Source: Barthelona sp. PCE (taxonomy: Eukaryota; Metamonada: BaSk clade). From it: a stretch of 64,000 bases of DNA. The DNA lies in NCBI GenBank assembly GCA_040285745.1, contig JAUFOR010000002.1:620001-684000 (forward strand), written 5' to 3'. The notes under the pieces are model-generated. The model was not told where the DNA came from. It ran no database searches and saw only the letters and a program-made list of their open reading frames with translations. The translations under genes and the position numbers were made by a program. How positions within the stretch are numbered: position 1 is the first letter of the stretch; every line of letters begins with the position of its first letter. Below are positions 30,772 through 40,197 of this stretch, in pieces.

Positions 30772-31609
30772 AGTATGGTTATATAAACACTGTCAGCGAC
30801 AACGCTATTGCTCCCAGCACGTGATTCAGACGCGATTGCCCGCATTGAAAGTTTGTACGTTAAGCTTACAAATTTTGCTTTTCTCTGTTTGCAATACTAA
30901 ATTATTTAGCGATCTACCACATAGGGGATGCATACGCAACACGCTACAGATCATATGATTTGCCTAACACTTAGTGGGACGTAGACCTGCCAGATGTTAT
31001 CGTTACATTAAGAACAAGCCTTACTGCAAGGGCAAGTACTGCCGTTCAGGCCCCGACACACGTATTAGACAGCACGAATGTGGTAACAAGAAGGCTGCTC
31101 CTGATATGTTCCCCAAGACCCTCATGCTTATCTCTATGGAGAAGGAGAACGTTACTTCCAACGCTCTTGAGGCTTGCCGTACCTGTGCTAACCGTTATCT
31201 CGTTAAGTACTGTCAAGGTGGTAGAACCGGTTTCGCTCTTCGTCTTCAGAGTTTCGGTATTTTCCTTAACCGTATCAATAAGACCCTTTCTTGTGCTGGT
31301 GCCGATAGACTTCAGTCTGGTATGCGTGGTGCTTACGGTCGTCCTCACGAGCGTATTGATCGTGTTTACCCTGGTAAGATCATTATGTCTGTCCGTGTCA
31401 AGGAAGGTGACGTTGATATCGCTAAGGAAGCTTTCCGTCGTGCCCGTATGAAGATTGCTGGTCGTCAAAAGATTGTCGTCTCCAAGAACTACGGTTTCAG
31501 TAACTACACTGAAGAGGAAATCATGGCTGCTAAGGCTGAGGGTACTCTTGAAAACTGCGGAACTCACTTTAAGATCCGTAAGCCTAAGGGCCCCATCCCC
31601 AAGAACTAA
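30772..31609 (+). CDS. RPL10: 60S ribosomal protein L10 (uL16), spliced
   Basis: 211 residues of unmistakable L10/uL16 of the large ribosomal subunit: GRRPARCYRYIKNKPY, ALEACRTCANRYLVKYC, RINKTLSCAGADRLQSGMRG and GRQKIVVSKNYGFSNYTEEE. The frame has no ATG: exon 2 begins at 30975 with TG GGA CGT, and the bases before it are CTAACACTTAG, a 3' splice motif. An exon 1 ending in A would restore ATG-GGA-CGT, the expected Met-Gly-Arg-Arg start. The best candidate is the A at 30772 before GTATGG, giving a 202-base intron; the GTATAT at 30740 would also work. Codon use is strongly biased to C-ending codons, as expected for high expression. It converges with the minus-strand gene ending at 31722. Confidence 0.93.
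30773..30974 (+). other. Intron splitting the RPL10 start codon (A|TG)
   Basis: The 3' end CTAACACTTAG (30964-30974) is clear: a branch-point-like CTAAC joined directly to the acceptor, as known in Giardia and Trichomonas introns. The 5' end GTATGG at 30773 is the best of two or three candidates. The intron is longer than the other two in the window and carries a 10-bp hairpin (AAAGTTTGTA 30848-30857 with TACAAATTTT 30867-30876, one G-T pair). Confidence 0.7.
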
Positions 31610-31721
31610 ATAACGTTCATTGGTTAGTGGACAGGGTATTTTACCCACTTTTGTAAAAGTTTTCCACGTATATTTTTTTTTACTTTTGTTGAATGATAAC
31701 AAACAAGGATATGCAAAAAAT

Positions 31722-33806
31722 TTATTCAATAAAAGAACAGAGATCAATAACACGTGTGGGTTCAACATCAATCCTACCATGATGATCACGGAAATACCCA
31801 GCCATCGAATGATACGAACAAGAGGAAAAAAAATCCTCGACTGTGGTACCAAAACATTCCGTTTCTACTATTTCAGAACCGCTTGTGTGGTACCTTGTGA
31901 TGCTAAATATCTTTTTCTCCAAGTCACTGATTGGAACAATGCTGAAATCTCCCTTTGCATTGATAAAATGAGTAAATTCTCCCAAATCAACTAATTTAAC
32001 ACTTTCTGACCCGATAAAATATATTCCATCGCTAAATAATGCGATTTCTGCATCAACAAACGCAATAAATGAAGATCTTTCAACTGAACAAGCTCTGCTG
32101 TCAGTAAAGGTAAATTCAGCACTGCTGTGGTTGAAACTAACACGTGACTCCGTGTTAAAAGGATTAACAAATATATCTTTGTCGAGTCGACATTCTTCCA
32201 CCCACTTCGTACGGGAATCCCGTCTAAAAACTATGCGACAGCTCTTTGTAACAATAATAATGATATCCTCGGTCACATGCTCAATCCTTACCTTGCGGTC
32301 CCTTACCTCTCCGCTAAATATCAAATAACTTTTAGAATCTGCAAAATCATAGTACTCAAGCGTGGATAAAAATCCTTGCTCAATCCACCTAGAGTTGACA
32401 TGAACCAAACCTTCATCCAGTATTGACACGTATGGGCATTGATTGACAGAAATTTTTGTACGCTGAATACATACTGAAGGGTATTCCCCTTGCTCAAGAT
32501 TAAATTCCTTGATATTATAAATATAATCAGTTGCAATCATTCGCTTTCTATTAGATTTGTGCTGCGAAACGCAAAAGCATTCTCCACTTGATAACTGAAT
32601 ATGATGATTCAAAGTTTCGAACGATTCAATATTTTCGTATTCCCCCTTTTTCTTATCAAACATACACGTTTTGGCTGCTAAATCAACCAAAAGGATGCCG
32701 TACCGTGTGGTAAACAACAAAGAAGTGCTGAGGCACCCCAACAAATCCTTCTTCGAATCAACTCCTATCAATATTGATGAAAATGGTCGGAATATGTTAA
32801 CCCTACATATATTGTCATTAAAGATGAAGAACATGTCTTTGCACGTGTTTAAATAGTCAAATTCTAAAGAAAATTCCCGGGGAATCATGGATAATCGCTT
32901 GGAACATGAAACTTTCGTAAAACTAATTTTTTCATCCTTCAAAACAACAAAAATCCATGATTCCGGGTGTTTAGCCATTAAAACGCATTCTCTTTGAGAA
33001 ACTGATAGTTTCAAGAAGGATATTGCTTGCAACTGCAATTTGCAACTGGATAAGGCTGGGAAAAATTCTAACATATTTAAAGAATTTAATAATCCATCTT
33101 CCGCATATCTTGCAAAAAAACGTATGTACCCATCACTTTCATATATATTATCAATGAAACAATCTGTCGCACAACATCTTAGCATATATTCATCATTTCG
33201 GTACAGTTCTTCACTTATCAGGCAGTACTCTCCACCATCCCCCATAGTGAGGGTATGTGCTGTGACTACATCTCTTTTCTTGGTTACAATAAAACTGCCA
33301 ATAATCTGTATTCGACATTTGTCCCCAATAAACCAACTAAAAGAAATTTCTCCACAGTCATTAAGTCTGTGGACAAACCATGCTCCAGATTCCCGACATA
33401 TAAACGTCATTTCATCGATGTATTCTATCATTCTTAACTTTTCAGGAATTTTTATCCATCTCTTGCTTTCATGGATGAAATTACCATCTTCTAAGGCGTA
33501 GATGTGTAAATAATGTGGCCCACTCCTTTTAGATTTAGGATAAAAACGATTTGGATCTGCGGGAAACCGCTTCAAAATATATAACAAATTGCAATCATCA
33601 TCATCATATGAACCTACAATGGTGTGAACGCCAAATTCAGGACCACATACAGAAGGCTGAATGCCCTGCCCCAATGAGAATTCAAGAATAGGGTCACTAT
33701 TCACTCTTTCAATGTGAAAACTCTCTTTAGATGATGAAACCAACGAACAAGGTTCACCAAACACATCCTCAGGAATGTGGGTTGTTTGCCTTTTAATTCG
33801 AGGCAT
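31722..33806 (-). CDS. Hypothetical beta-rich (propeller-like) protein
   Basis: About 694 residues from the first ATG at 33806 (MPRIKRQTTHIPEDVF); the frame upstream to 33896 has no ATG and looks non-coding. I do not recognise a family. Repeated short hydrophobic strands separated by polar turns (for example MIEYIDEMTFICRESGAWFV, CLSTSLLFTTRYGILLVDL, EDIIIIVTKSCRIVFRRDS) suggest one or two beta-propellers without WD signatures. There is no signal peptide or membrane span. A second orphan of the same style lies at 37997-39946, with the acetyl-CoA synthetase and a coiled-coil gene between them; they may be distant relatives. All are minus-strand with short gaps. Function unknown. Confidence 0.7.
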   Translation of the reverse strand: MPRIKRQTTHIPEDVFGEPCSLVSSSKESFHIERVNSDPILEFSLGQGIQPSVCGPEFGVHTIVGSYDDDDCNLLYILKRFPADPNRFYPKSKRSGPHYLHIYALEDGNFIHESKRWIKIPEKLRMIEYIDEMTFICRESGAWFVHRLNDCGEISFSWFIGDKCRIQIIGSFIVTKKRDVVTAHTLTMGDGGEYCLISEELYRNDEYMLRCCATDCFIDNIYESDGYIRFFARYAEDGLLNSLNMLEFFPALSSCKLQLQAISFLKLSVSQRECVLMAKHPESWIFVVLKDEKISFTKVSCSKRLSMIPREFSLEFDYLNTCKDMFFIFNDNICRVNIFRPFSSILIGVDSKKDLLGCLSTSLLFTTRYGILLVDLAAKTCMFDKKKGEYENIESFETLNHHIQLSSGECFCVSQHKSNRKRMIATDYIYNIKEFNLEQGEYPSVCIQRTKISVNQCPYVSILDEGLVHVNSRWIEQGFLSTLEYYDFADSKSYLIFSGEVRDRKVRIEHVTEDIIIIVTKSCRIVFRRDSRTKWVEECRLDKDIFVNPFNTESRVSFNHSSAEFTFTDSRACSVERSSFIAFVDAEIALFSDGIYFIGSESVKLVDLGEFTHFINAKGDFSIVPISDLEKKIFSITRYHTSGSEIVETECFGTTVEDFFSSCSYHSMAGYFRDHHGRIDVEPTRVIDLCSFIE

Positions 33807-33966
33807 TGAAAAGGATGATAGAAGTAAACATATATTGCAGCTTAAAGTATGTTGCAGAATGAAAATAATGCGTAGATAATGATCACTAAGATACAACCAA
33901 TACGAAAGAAATGCTGTTCATATAATAAATAACACCAAAATACATAAAACAGTGACTTTATTATGA

Positions 33967-36606
33967 TTACAGAGTCTTGACAGCAACATCATTCTTGATG
34001 GTGTAGCCACGCTTCTCAAGGAAGGCAGCAGCCTGCTCAGCGTGTGCGGGAAGGTGACCATAGATGGTCTTGTGATTCTTACAAGCAGCAAAAGCTTCAA
34101 TAGACTCCATGAGCTGTGAACCAATACCCTCATTGGCAACGAGTCTGTCAACGACGAGAGCGAACTCAACGCCGTTATCACGCTTGGATAGACGAGCGAG
34201 AGCACAAAGCTTATCGTTCTTCTCAGCGACAAAAGCCATTTCGTAGTTGTAATCGACGAAACAAAGACCAGAAAGACCGGAATCAAGCTTCTCATTGATA
34301 GGGAAATCGTTGAAGAAGGAAGAGTAGACGCTGTTGGTCTCGAACTCAAGAGCTTGGATTTGATCATCGTCGGTGGGACGAATGGGACGAATAATGATAT
34401 CATTGTGCTCCTTAACAAACTCACGGGGGTAACCGGTGGCAATAGGAGCAATGACAAGATCTTCGGGGCCAGTAAGAAGGACACGGGCATCGACGGCTGT
34501 CAATTCCTCGGGGGAGATGAGGAGAGGGTTGATATCGAGCTCAGCAATCTCAGGGAAATCAACAACGAGGATGGAAAGATCAACGAGGATGCGCTCAAGA
34601 GCTTCAATATCACATGGCTTAGCACCACGGACACCCTTGAGAGCTTCAAAGATCTTTGTCTTCTCCATCAATTGACGGGCAAGACCGTGAGATAAAGGAG
34701 GAAGGCCAAGAGCAGTATCCTTAAGGACTTCGCAAAGAGTACCACCCATACCGAAGAGGAGGACAGGACCAAGTTCAACATCCATTGAGCAACCAAGGAT
34801 AAGCTCGAAAGCACCCTTTGTGTTGATCATCTTTTGGACAGTGACACCCAGAACGAGCTCATCAACTGACTTGTTACCGTAGTGACCACGAACCTTCTCA
34901 ACGTTCTCACGAATGAGGTGGAAAGCTGCAACGACTTCCTCACGGGACTTGAGGTTAAGTTGAACACCACCAACATCAGACTTGTGAGTAATGATCTCAG
35001 AGTGAATCTTGACGACACAAGGGTAGCCGATCTTCTCAGCCCATTCACCAGCTTCTTCAGGGGTGAGGGCGATCTCAGTGATACAAACGGGGATGTTGTA
35101 AGCAGCAAGAACCTTCTTAGACTCGTACTCAGAAAGAACCTTACGGCCATCAGCACGACACTGATCAATCATGCGACGAGCAGTCTCCTTATCATAGGTG
35201 ACGTCACGGGCATCGACGTAGGGCTCCTCGTACAAGTTACGGAGGTTAGAGTGATAACGGTTAATAATGTTAAATACCTCTGTGGCTTGGTCAGGGAAGG
35301 GGAAAGTAGGGATACCTGCTTCGCTGAGAAGACGAGCGCCTTCAGCAACGGCGGGACCACCCATCCATGAAGCGAGGACGGGAACTGGGGAGTTCTTGGC
35401 GTGCTCAATAACGGCACGAGCAGTACCAGTGGGATCGGTCATGTCTTGGGGAGTGAGGATGACGAGTGTACCATCGGAATCCTTGTTCTTGGCACATGCT
35501 GCCATAGTCTTGGCGTAACGCTCAGGACGGGAATCACCAATGACATCAATGGGGTTACCATGAGACCAGGTGTTGGGGAGGAAGGAGTTTAACTCATCCA
35601 TAATGGAGTCGATGGGTGCGAGCTTTCCACCACCGTTGACGAGAGCGTCGACAGTACAGACACCGGGGCCACCAGCGTTGGTAACAATGGTACAGGTGGG
35701 TTCACGAGTGATGTTACGCTTGAAAGGTTGCTTGGCAAGGATATCAGCTAAACCGAATAACTGAGCCATTTCACGGACACGGACGACACCAACGCGCTCG
35801 AGAGCGGCGTCAAGGGCGGCGTCACCACCAGAGAGTGAACCAGTGTGAGATTCTGCAGCAGCCTTGGATTCCTCGGAAGCACCACCCTTCAGGAGAATAA
35901 TGGGCTTACGGAGGGAGGTCTTACGGGCAGCAGCGAAGAAATCGTGGCCGAGAGCCTCAGCGTAGAGGACAATGGCGTCTGTGTTCTCGTCTTCACCGAA
36001 ATAGCTGACAAGATCACCAAAGGAAACGTCAGAAGCGTTACCAATGGAGATACAGGCGCTGAAACCAATATTACGGGTCTTGGCGTAGTTGATTGTGGAG
36101 GTACAGAGAGCACCAGATTGGGACAAAAGACAGATCCTACCAGGGAGGGTCATCTCGGATGAGAATGACGCGTTGTACTTGGAATCGGTACCATTGCAGA
36201 GAACACCGAGGGTGTTGGGACCGAGGATGGGGAACTTACCAGCAGCAGCAGAGATGAGCTCCTTCTCCAATTCCAATTCACCAACTTCCTTGAAACCGGC
36301 AGAGATGATGACGGCAGCACCGACCTCCTTCTCTGCACATTGTTCGATGACACCAACACAAAAACGAGCGGGAACAGCAACAAGAACAAGATCAATGTGC
36401 TCAGGAACCTCAAGAACAGACTTGAAAGCGGGAAGTCCGTAAATTTCAGGCTTCTTGGGGTTGATAGGGTAGATGACACCATCATAGGTAGCCTGGAGGT
36501 TGGTGACAATAACACCACCCAGCTTACCTTCACTGGCACCGACGACAGCAATTGACTTGGCCCTAAACATAGGGTCCAGACGTTTGTTGATGCTAAGGAT
36601 ATCCAT
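33967..36606 (-). CDS. ADP-forming acetyl-CoA synthetase fused to a GNAT acetyltransferase domain
   Basis: 879 residues from ATG 36606. Known reaction: acetyl-CoA + ADP + Pi to acetate + ATP + CoA, an ATP-yielding last step in several anaerobic protists and archaea. Order: CoA-binding domain (SIAVVGASEGKLGG near 17), ligase domains with the phospho-His in AESHTGSLSGGDAAL (His about 254), ATP-grasp near 480-690 (KIHSEIITHKSDVGGVQLNL, then DINPLLISPEE), and a GNAT domain from about 730 (IRPIRPTDDDQIQAL, acetyl-CoA loop VANEGIGSQLMES). In bacterial Pat-type fusions the synthetase part is often inactive; here the His is kept, so activity is likely. Codon bias is strong, like RPL10, suggesting abundant expression. 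No organelle-targeting sequence is obvious. Confidence 0.93.
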   Translation of the reverse strand: MDILSINKRLDPMFRAKSIAVVGASEGKLGGVIVTNLQATYDGVIYPINPKKPEIYGLPAFKSVLEVPEHIDLVLVAVPARFCVGVIEQCAEKEVGAAVIISAGFKEVGELELEKELISAAAGKFPILGPNTLGVLCNGTDSKYNASFSSEMTLPGRICLLSQSGALCTSTINYAKTRNIGFSACISIGNASDVSFGDLVSYFGEDENTDAIVLYAEALGHDFFAAARKTSLRKPIILLKGGASEESKAAAESHTGSLSGGDAALDAALERVGVVRVREMAQLFGLADILAKQPFKRNITREPTCTIVTNAGGPGVCTVDALVNGGGKLAPIDSIMDELNSFLPNTWSHGNPIDVIGDSRPERYAKTMAACAKNKDSDGTLVILTPQDMTDPTGTARAVIEHAKNSPVPVLASWMGGPAVAEGARLLSEAGIPTFPFPDQATEVFNIINRYHSNLRNLYEEPYVDARDVTYDKETARRMIDQCRADGRKVLSEYESKKVLAAYNIPVCITEIALTPEEAGEWAEKIGYPCVVKIHSEIITHKSDVGGVQLNLKSREEVVAAFHLIRENVEKVRGHYGNKSVDELVLGVTVQKMINTKGAFELILGCSMDVELGPVLLFGMGGTLCEVLKDTALGLPPLSHGLARQLMEKTKIFEALKGVRGAKPCDIEALERILVDLSILVVDFPEIAELDINPLLISPEELTAVDARVLLTGPEDLVIAPIATGYPREFVKEHNDIIIRPIRPTDDDQIQALEFETNSVYSSFFNDFPINEKLDSGLSGLCFVDYNYEMAFVAEKNDKLCALARLSKRDNGVEFALVVDRLVANEGIGSQLMESIEAFAACKNHKTIYGHLPAHAEQAAAFLEKRGYTIKNDVAVKTL

Positions 36607-37113
36607 AGGAGTTAGTTATAGAAGTAAGATATTCTAAAGTAAGTTTTTCTTTCTTTTCCAAAATGTACTCTGGCTCCAGCTGTTTTTAGTAGGGGTCAGG
36701 TGTGTTTTGAAGGATAGAAATTGCTCAAAACCAATTATCTGATGAGATAATTTTTGAGATGTGAGATTGTTGCAGTGTGGGATAAATGTGTCTCCACTGT
36801 CTGTTTTCACAGCATGGTGGGTGAAATATATGCTATTTTTCTTTTTGGTCCTTCACATGTGAGGTAGATGAATTTTTTTTTAAATACAGTGAGGTTATCA
36901 AATGGTAAGTTCTGTTTAGAGGGGGAAACCATGTCACACAGTGCCAGTCATTTTAAATACGTTGAAAACTGCACTTTACGCGGACCTGCAGTTTTAAATT
37001 CTTTCTTTAAGGGCCTTTTTAAATTATGTAAATATTAATGTGCGAGATATTAACATTCACAGTTAGGGACAGAACAATCTTCTCATCATAGACTTCTTTC
37101 TTCTTTTTGAGTT
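36607..37113. other. Intergenic region upstream of the acetyl-CoA synthetase gene
   Basis: About 507 bases between two minus-strand genes. It contains the synthetase promoter and the 3' end of nothing else on the plus strand that I can detect. One strong hairpin is present (36724-36758, listed separately). No conserved RNA gene is recognisable. Confidence 0.4.
36724..36758. repeat. Strong inverted repeat (hairpin) upstream of the synthetase gene
   Basis: AATTATCT (36733-36740) and AGATAATT (36745-36752) pair perfectly around a GATG loop. CTCAAA (36724-36729) and TTTGAG (36753-36758) extend the stem, with a three-base ACC bulge on the left arm. The 14 base pairs lie 118-152 bases before the start codon of the minus-strand synthetase gene. 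It could be a protein-binding palindrome or a 5' leader structure. Confidence 0.5.
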
Positions 37114-37833
37114 TTACTTATACCTATTAACATTCCTTGGATGTTGCATGTTCTGCCTACGTTTCAAGAGTGTTAGTTTTCGCTCCTTAGCTTCTTTAAT
37201 GCTTTTTTCAACTGTTCTATTTTCTTTAACGAGGTGTTCATATTGTTCTTTAACTGATTTGTTCAACTGTGAATATTCATCACTTTTCTTCGTAATTCGA
37301 CAGATACATTCCTGTATATCACGCTTGGCTTCTTCAATGTTTGACTGAATATCTTGAAGAGTAAAGTCTCCAAGTTCGTCGTTTTCTTCACTCCCTTGTA
37401 ACTCTGAGCACTGCTTTTCGAGCTGCTTGATGTACTGAATGCGCTCATCATCTTTCATATGATCTTTTATCCAGTTCTGCCAGTCTTTCAAAGCACTTTT
37501 TCTTGTTGTAAATTCGGTCTCCTGCTGTTTCATTTGCTGAAACAGATTTGCGATCGTTTGGGTATCAGATCTGACCTTTTCTGTGAGCATAGGCAACTCA
37601 ACAGAGATTTTGTTAAAACGAGTTTGGATTTCTGCACATTTAGCCTCTAAACTAGCACGGTTTTGCTTCAATTCGTATAACGTTAACGTCAGCATTCTCT
37701 TTGTTCTTTCAATTTCTTCTAAACGCTTCTCCAGCATCTTACCCTTGATAAAATGCAGTTCATTTGCACTTTCAAAGTCCCCAAGTCTTTCTGTGAGATT
37801 ATCCACGAGGGATACAATATCTAATGGATCCAT
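37114..37833 (-). CDS. Coiled-coil protein, 239 residues
   Basis: The start is the ATG at 37833 (MDPLDIVSLVDNLTERLGDF); the frame runs upstream to 37890 but without an ATG and with AT-rich non-coding character. Nearly the whole protein is heptad-rich helix (MLEKRLEEIERTKRMLTLTL, SNIEEAKRDIQECICRITKK), ending in a basic tail RRQNMQHPRNVNRYK. No known domain is recognised. The size and pattern fit a cytoskeletal, flagellar or tether protein, but nothing in the sequence decides this. It lies between the synthetase and an orphan beta-rich gene on the same strand. Confidence 0.75.
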   Translation of the reverse strand: MDPLDIVSLVDNLTERLGDFESANELHFIKGKMLEKRLEEIERTKRMLTLTLYELKQNRASLEAKCAEIQTRFNKISVELPMLTEKVRSDTQTIANLFQQMKQQETEFTTRKSALKDWQNWIKDHMKDDERIQYIKQLEKQCSELQGSEENDELGDFTLQDIQSNIEEAKRDIQECICRITKKSDEYSQLNKSVKEQYEHLVKENRTVEKSIKEAKERKLTLLKRRQNMQHPRNVNRYK

Positions 37834-37996
37834 ATTTGAATAAAGTGAAAAAGAAGAAAGTACTGAAAACAGGTTTTTGTAATATATCAAAATTCAAATT
37901 TGAACAGCGTAATGCACCTTTTTCCGTCACATGCGTCCCATGTAAACAACTTTGAATGTTGGGAGTTGATTTAAATCAAAGAAAACTAAAAAACAT

Positions 37997-39946
37997 TTAC
38001 ACATATACCTTGAAGTACTCTGCTGACACAAACAGCTCCTGAATAGAAACTGTTGTTGAGCTGCCTGTCAGCATATCGTAAAATACCAAATTCTCATTCT
38101 CAGAATCATAGGTAACATACTTCACTGTTTCAGTCTCACGATCAATTTTCCAACACATACCAAGTCCTTTGAAGTGAAGACGAACATTGGGAACATCCAA
38201 AAACTTAGAAATTAACTTGTATTGTTCAAGTCCATAACCTTCAGAAACATCATATATACCTTGTTCACCAATAAGAAGTGTGGGAGTGATGAATTGTTGA
38301 ATACCAATACCTGTTACAAACGTGTGCTCCTTTGTTTGAATATTAAAAACAACATCACCGATACTTGAAATTAAAACAAAAGTATTAGGATCAAAATGGG
38401 TTCTAAAACCTTTATAGAAGCCAATGTCATTAATATTAGGTAATGTCATAATCTTAACAAATGTATTAGGGGCTGTTCTTTCAAAAATTTGATAATCTTT
38501 AAGATGTACGCATACTACATTAGTATCAATAAAAAATATTGAGCTGGCTTCTGTTTGACAAATAAATTCATCATTTAAAACCGCTACATTATCGCTACAA
38601 TTTCTCTTGATGACGTTACCGGCCTTATCCACCTCACATGTCACAAAACCATCTTCTTCTTCTGGAATCACATATTGCAAAAAACCATCTTGTTCAGAAT
38701 CGTATTTTTGTATCTTAAAGGCCTTATACGTTGGAGACTCGTAGCCTGTGTCCTTTGCAATAACCGTCATGGTTTCTGAATCATAAGAATGGAAGCAATG
38801 ATCCTCAGAGATGGAAATAACAAATATTTTTTTTGTTTCAACATCAAGCGTAATTCGCATCATATCACCAATATAATGTATCAGTCCATCTTCAACAATA
38901 AAATCTTTCAGATTCTGTATTTTTGTTAGAATTCCATCTCCTGCCTTATAAACATACATACCCCACACGTCATTCTTACAAGCCAGGAATTCATCATCAT
39001 TATTAATATCTTCAACAAACACACTGTCTTCGGTGAGCTCAAATGGTGTGCAGTGTGGCCAGATGATGGAATTCAGACCAGATGGTGTTCTGGAAAACTG
39101 CAATTGATTATTATCTAAACGTACAGAAACAGCATTCTCAAAAGACATAAAACGGATACTAAATGAGTTGATTGACAGGTTTTCCACCAAAAAAGAGTAG
39201 TAATTCATTTTGTTTCTCCGATTATAATTATAAAATGTATCTGACTCATCTTGAACTCGATTGAACTTAAAATCATAGATCTCCAGACCATATTGAATGA
39301 CCGCAAATACACGAGCATTTGCTGCACCGCATATATGCTGTGCTGATGAGAATCCAATACCTTCTGGGAAAGGTCTCAAAATCGGATCACCGTCCTCGAA
39401 ATCAACCAAGGCACATCCATTACCTCTAAGAATCAACGCCGCGATGAAGCGATAGGGCGTGTTAATCATTCTGTATGAACCAACCTCATGAAGATCACCA
39501 GTATCTATATTAAAAATAAACGTTTTTGTTGCATCTCCATTAATGAAAAATGAGTATGCAATGCGTGAAGCATCAACGGCAACGAAATCAGAGTCTAAAA
39601 ATCCATGAGTTCCCTCAATATGAGGGAGTTGGAATTTTTTTTTTCGTATAACAACCATCCGATTGTTTTCCAGCCCGTAAAACTTCATTACACCGTTTCT
39701 CTTGCCCTTTTTAAGCTTAAAAGAAAGAGTACTGATGGAATTATCAATAATTCCTCGTAAAAGCTCAACATTGCCCATTACATCAATCTTGGAACACATT
39801 TGAACGTAATTGTGGTAAAAACTTTCCTCCCGCGAGATGTCACTCACGTCATTGTATGAAATGATGAGAGAATCGTTTGCAATCTCTAATACTGCATCTT
39901 CACTTTCCAACGGATACAACGCTGTTTGATTCACTATTTCGTCCAT
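37997..39946 (-). CDS. Hypothetical beta-rich (propeller-like) protein
   Basis: About 649 residues from ATG 39946 (MDEIVNQTALYPLESED). No family recognised. It is built from many short strand-turn-strand units (GFLDSDFVAVDASRIAYSFF, RVFAVIQYGLEIYDF, NTFVLISSIGDVVFNIQT) as in beta-propellers, with acidic loops. There is no signal peptide or membrane segment. It resembles the 31722-33806 orphan in style, although I cannot show residue-level homology by eye. Its start codon lies 48 bases from the left target-site duplication of the hAT element, so the insertion sits in or next to its promoter. Confidence 0.7.
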   Translation of the reverse strand: MDEIVNQTALYPLESEDAVLEIANDSLIISYNDVSDISREESFYHNYVQMCSKIDVMGNVELLRGIIDNSISTLSFKLKKGKRNGVMKFYGLENNRMVVIRKKKFQLPHIEGTHGFLDSDFVAVDASRIAYSFFINGDATKTFIFNIDTGDLHEVGSYRMINTPYRFIAALILRGNGCALVDFEDGDPILRPFPEGIGFSSAQHICGAANARVFAVIQYGLEIYDFKFNRVQDESDTFYNYNRRNKMNYYSFLVENLSINSFSIRFMSFENAVSVRLDNNQLQFSRTPSGLNSIIWPHCTPFELTEDSVFVEDINNDDEFLACKNDVWGMYVYKAGDGILTKIQNLKDFIVEDGLIHYIGDMMRITLDVETKKIFVISISEDHCFHSYDSETMTVIAKDTGYESPTYKAFKIQKYDSEQDGFLQYVIPEEEDGFVTCEVDKAGNVIKRNCSDNVAVLNDEFICQTEASSIFFIDTNVVCVHLKDYQIFERTAPNTFVKIMTLPNINDIGFYKGFRTHFDPNTFVLISSIGDVVFNIQTKEHTFVTGIGIQQFITPTLLIGEQGIYDVSEGYGLEQYKLISKFLDVPNVRLHFKGLGMCWKIDRETETVKYVTYDSENENLVFYDMLTGSSTTVSIQELFVSAEYFKVYV

Positions 39947-39993
39947 AATCAGCAAAAATGCAAATAAAAACCTCTGTAGAAAGGGTTAAAAAT

Positions 39994-40001
39994 TTCAATA
40001 T
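39994..40001. repeat. Left 8-bp target-site duplication of hAT element
   Basis: TTCAATAT directly abuts the left inverted repeat and is repeated exactly at 41538-41545. Eight-base duplications are the hallmark of hAT transposition. Confidence 0.93.
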
Positions 40002-40132
40002 TAGACTTCAGCTTATCGGGATTTTAAGTTCGGATTTCCTGCATCCCAAGTATGGGAACGGAGCCTACTCTACTAATAAATAATAAGTATTTGAAGAACT
40101 TTCCAGTCATTTATATTAGAGGGTATATTAAG
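40002..40132 (+). repeat. Left terminal inverted repeat of hAT element
   Basis: 131 bases starting TAGACTTCAGCTTATCGGG and ending GGGTATATTAAG. It matches the reverse complement of 41407-41537 with three mismatches and no gaps. Confidence 0.95.
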
Positions 40133-40197
40133 AAAAATTTATTACTGTGATAGAACATGGATTTGTTTTCTATTTTCAACCCTTTTCTCTATTAATT

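Noticed and set aside
31046-31852. Long antisense frame of 268 codons over RPL10
   Set aside because: It mirrors the codon bias of RPL10 (Ser/Leu/Thr-rich, low complexity) and ends outside any conserved pattern; it is a shadow of a strongly biased gene.
33918-36551. Several long opposite-strand or shifted frames over the acetyl-CoA synthetase gene
   Set aside because: All are Ser/Leu/Val/Thr-rich repeats of the same kind, created by the codon bias of the real gene.
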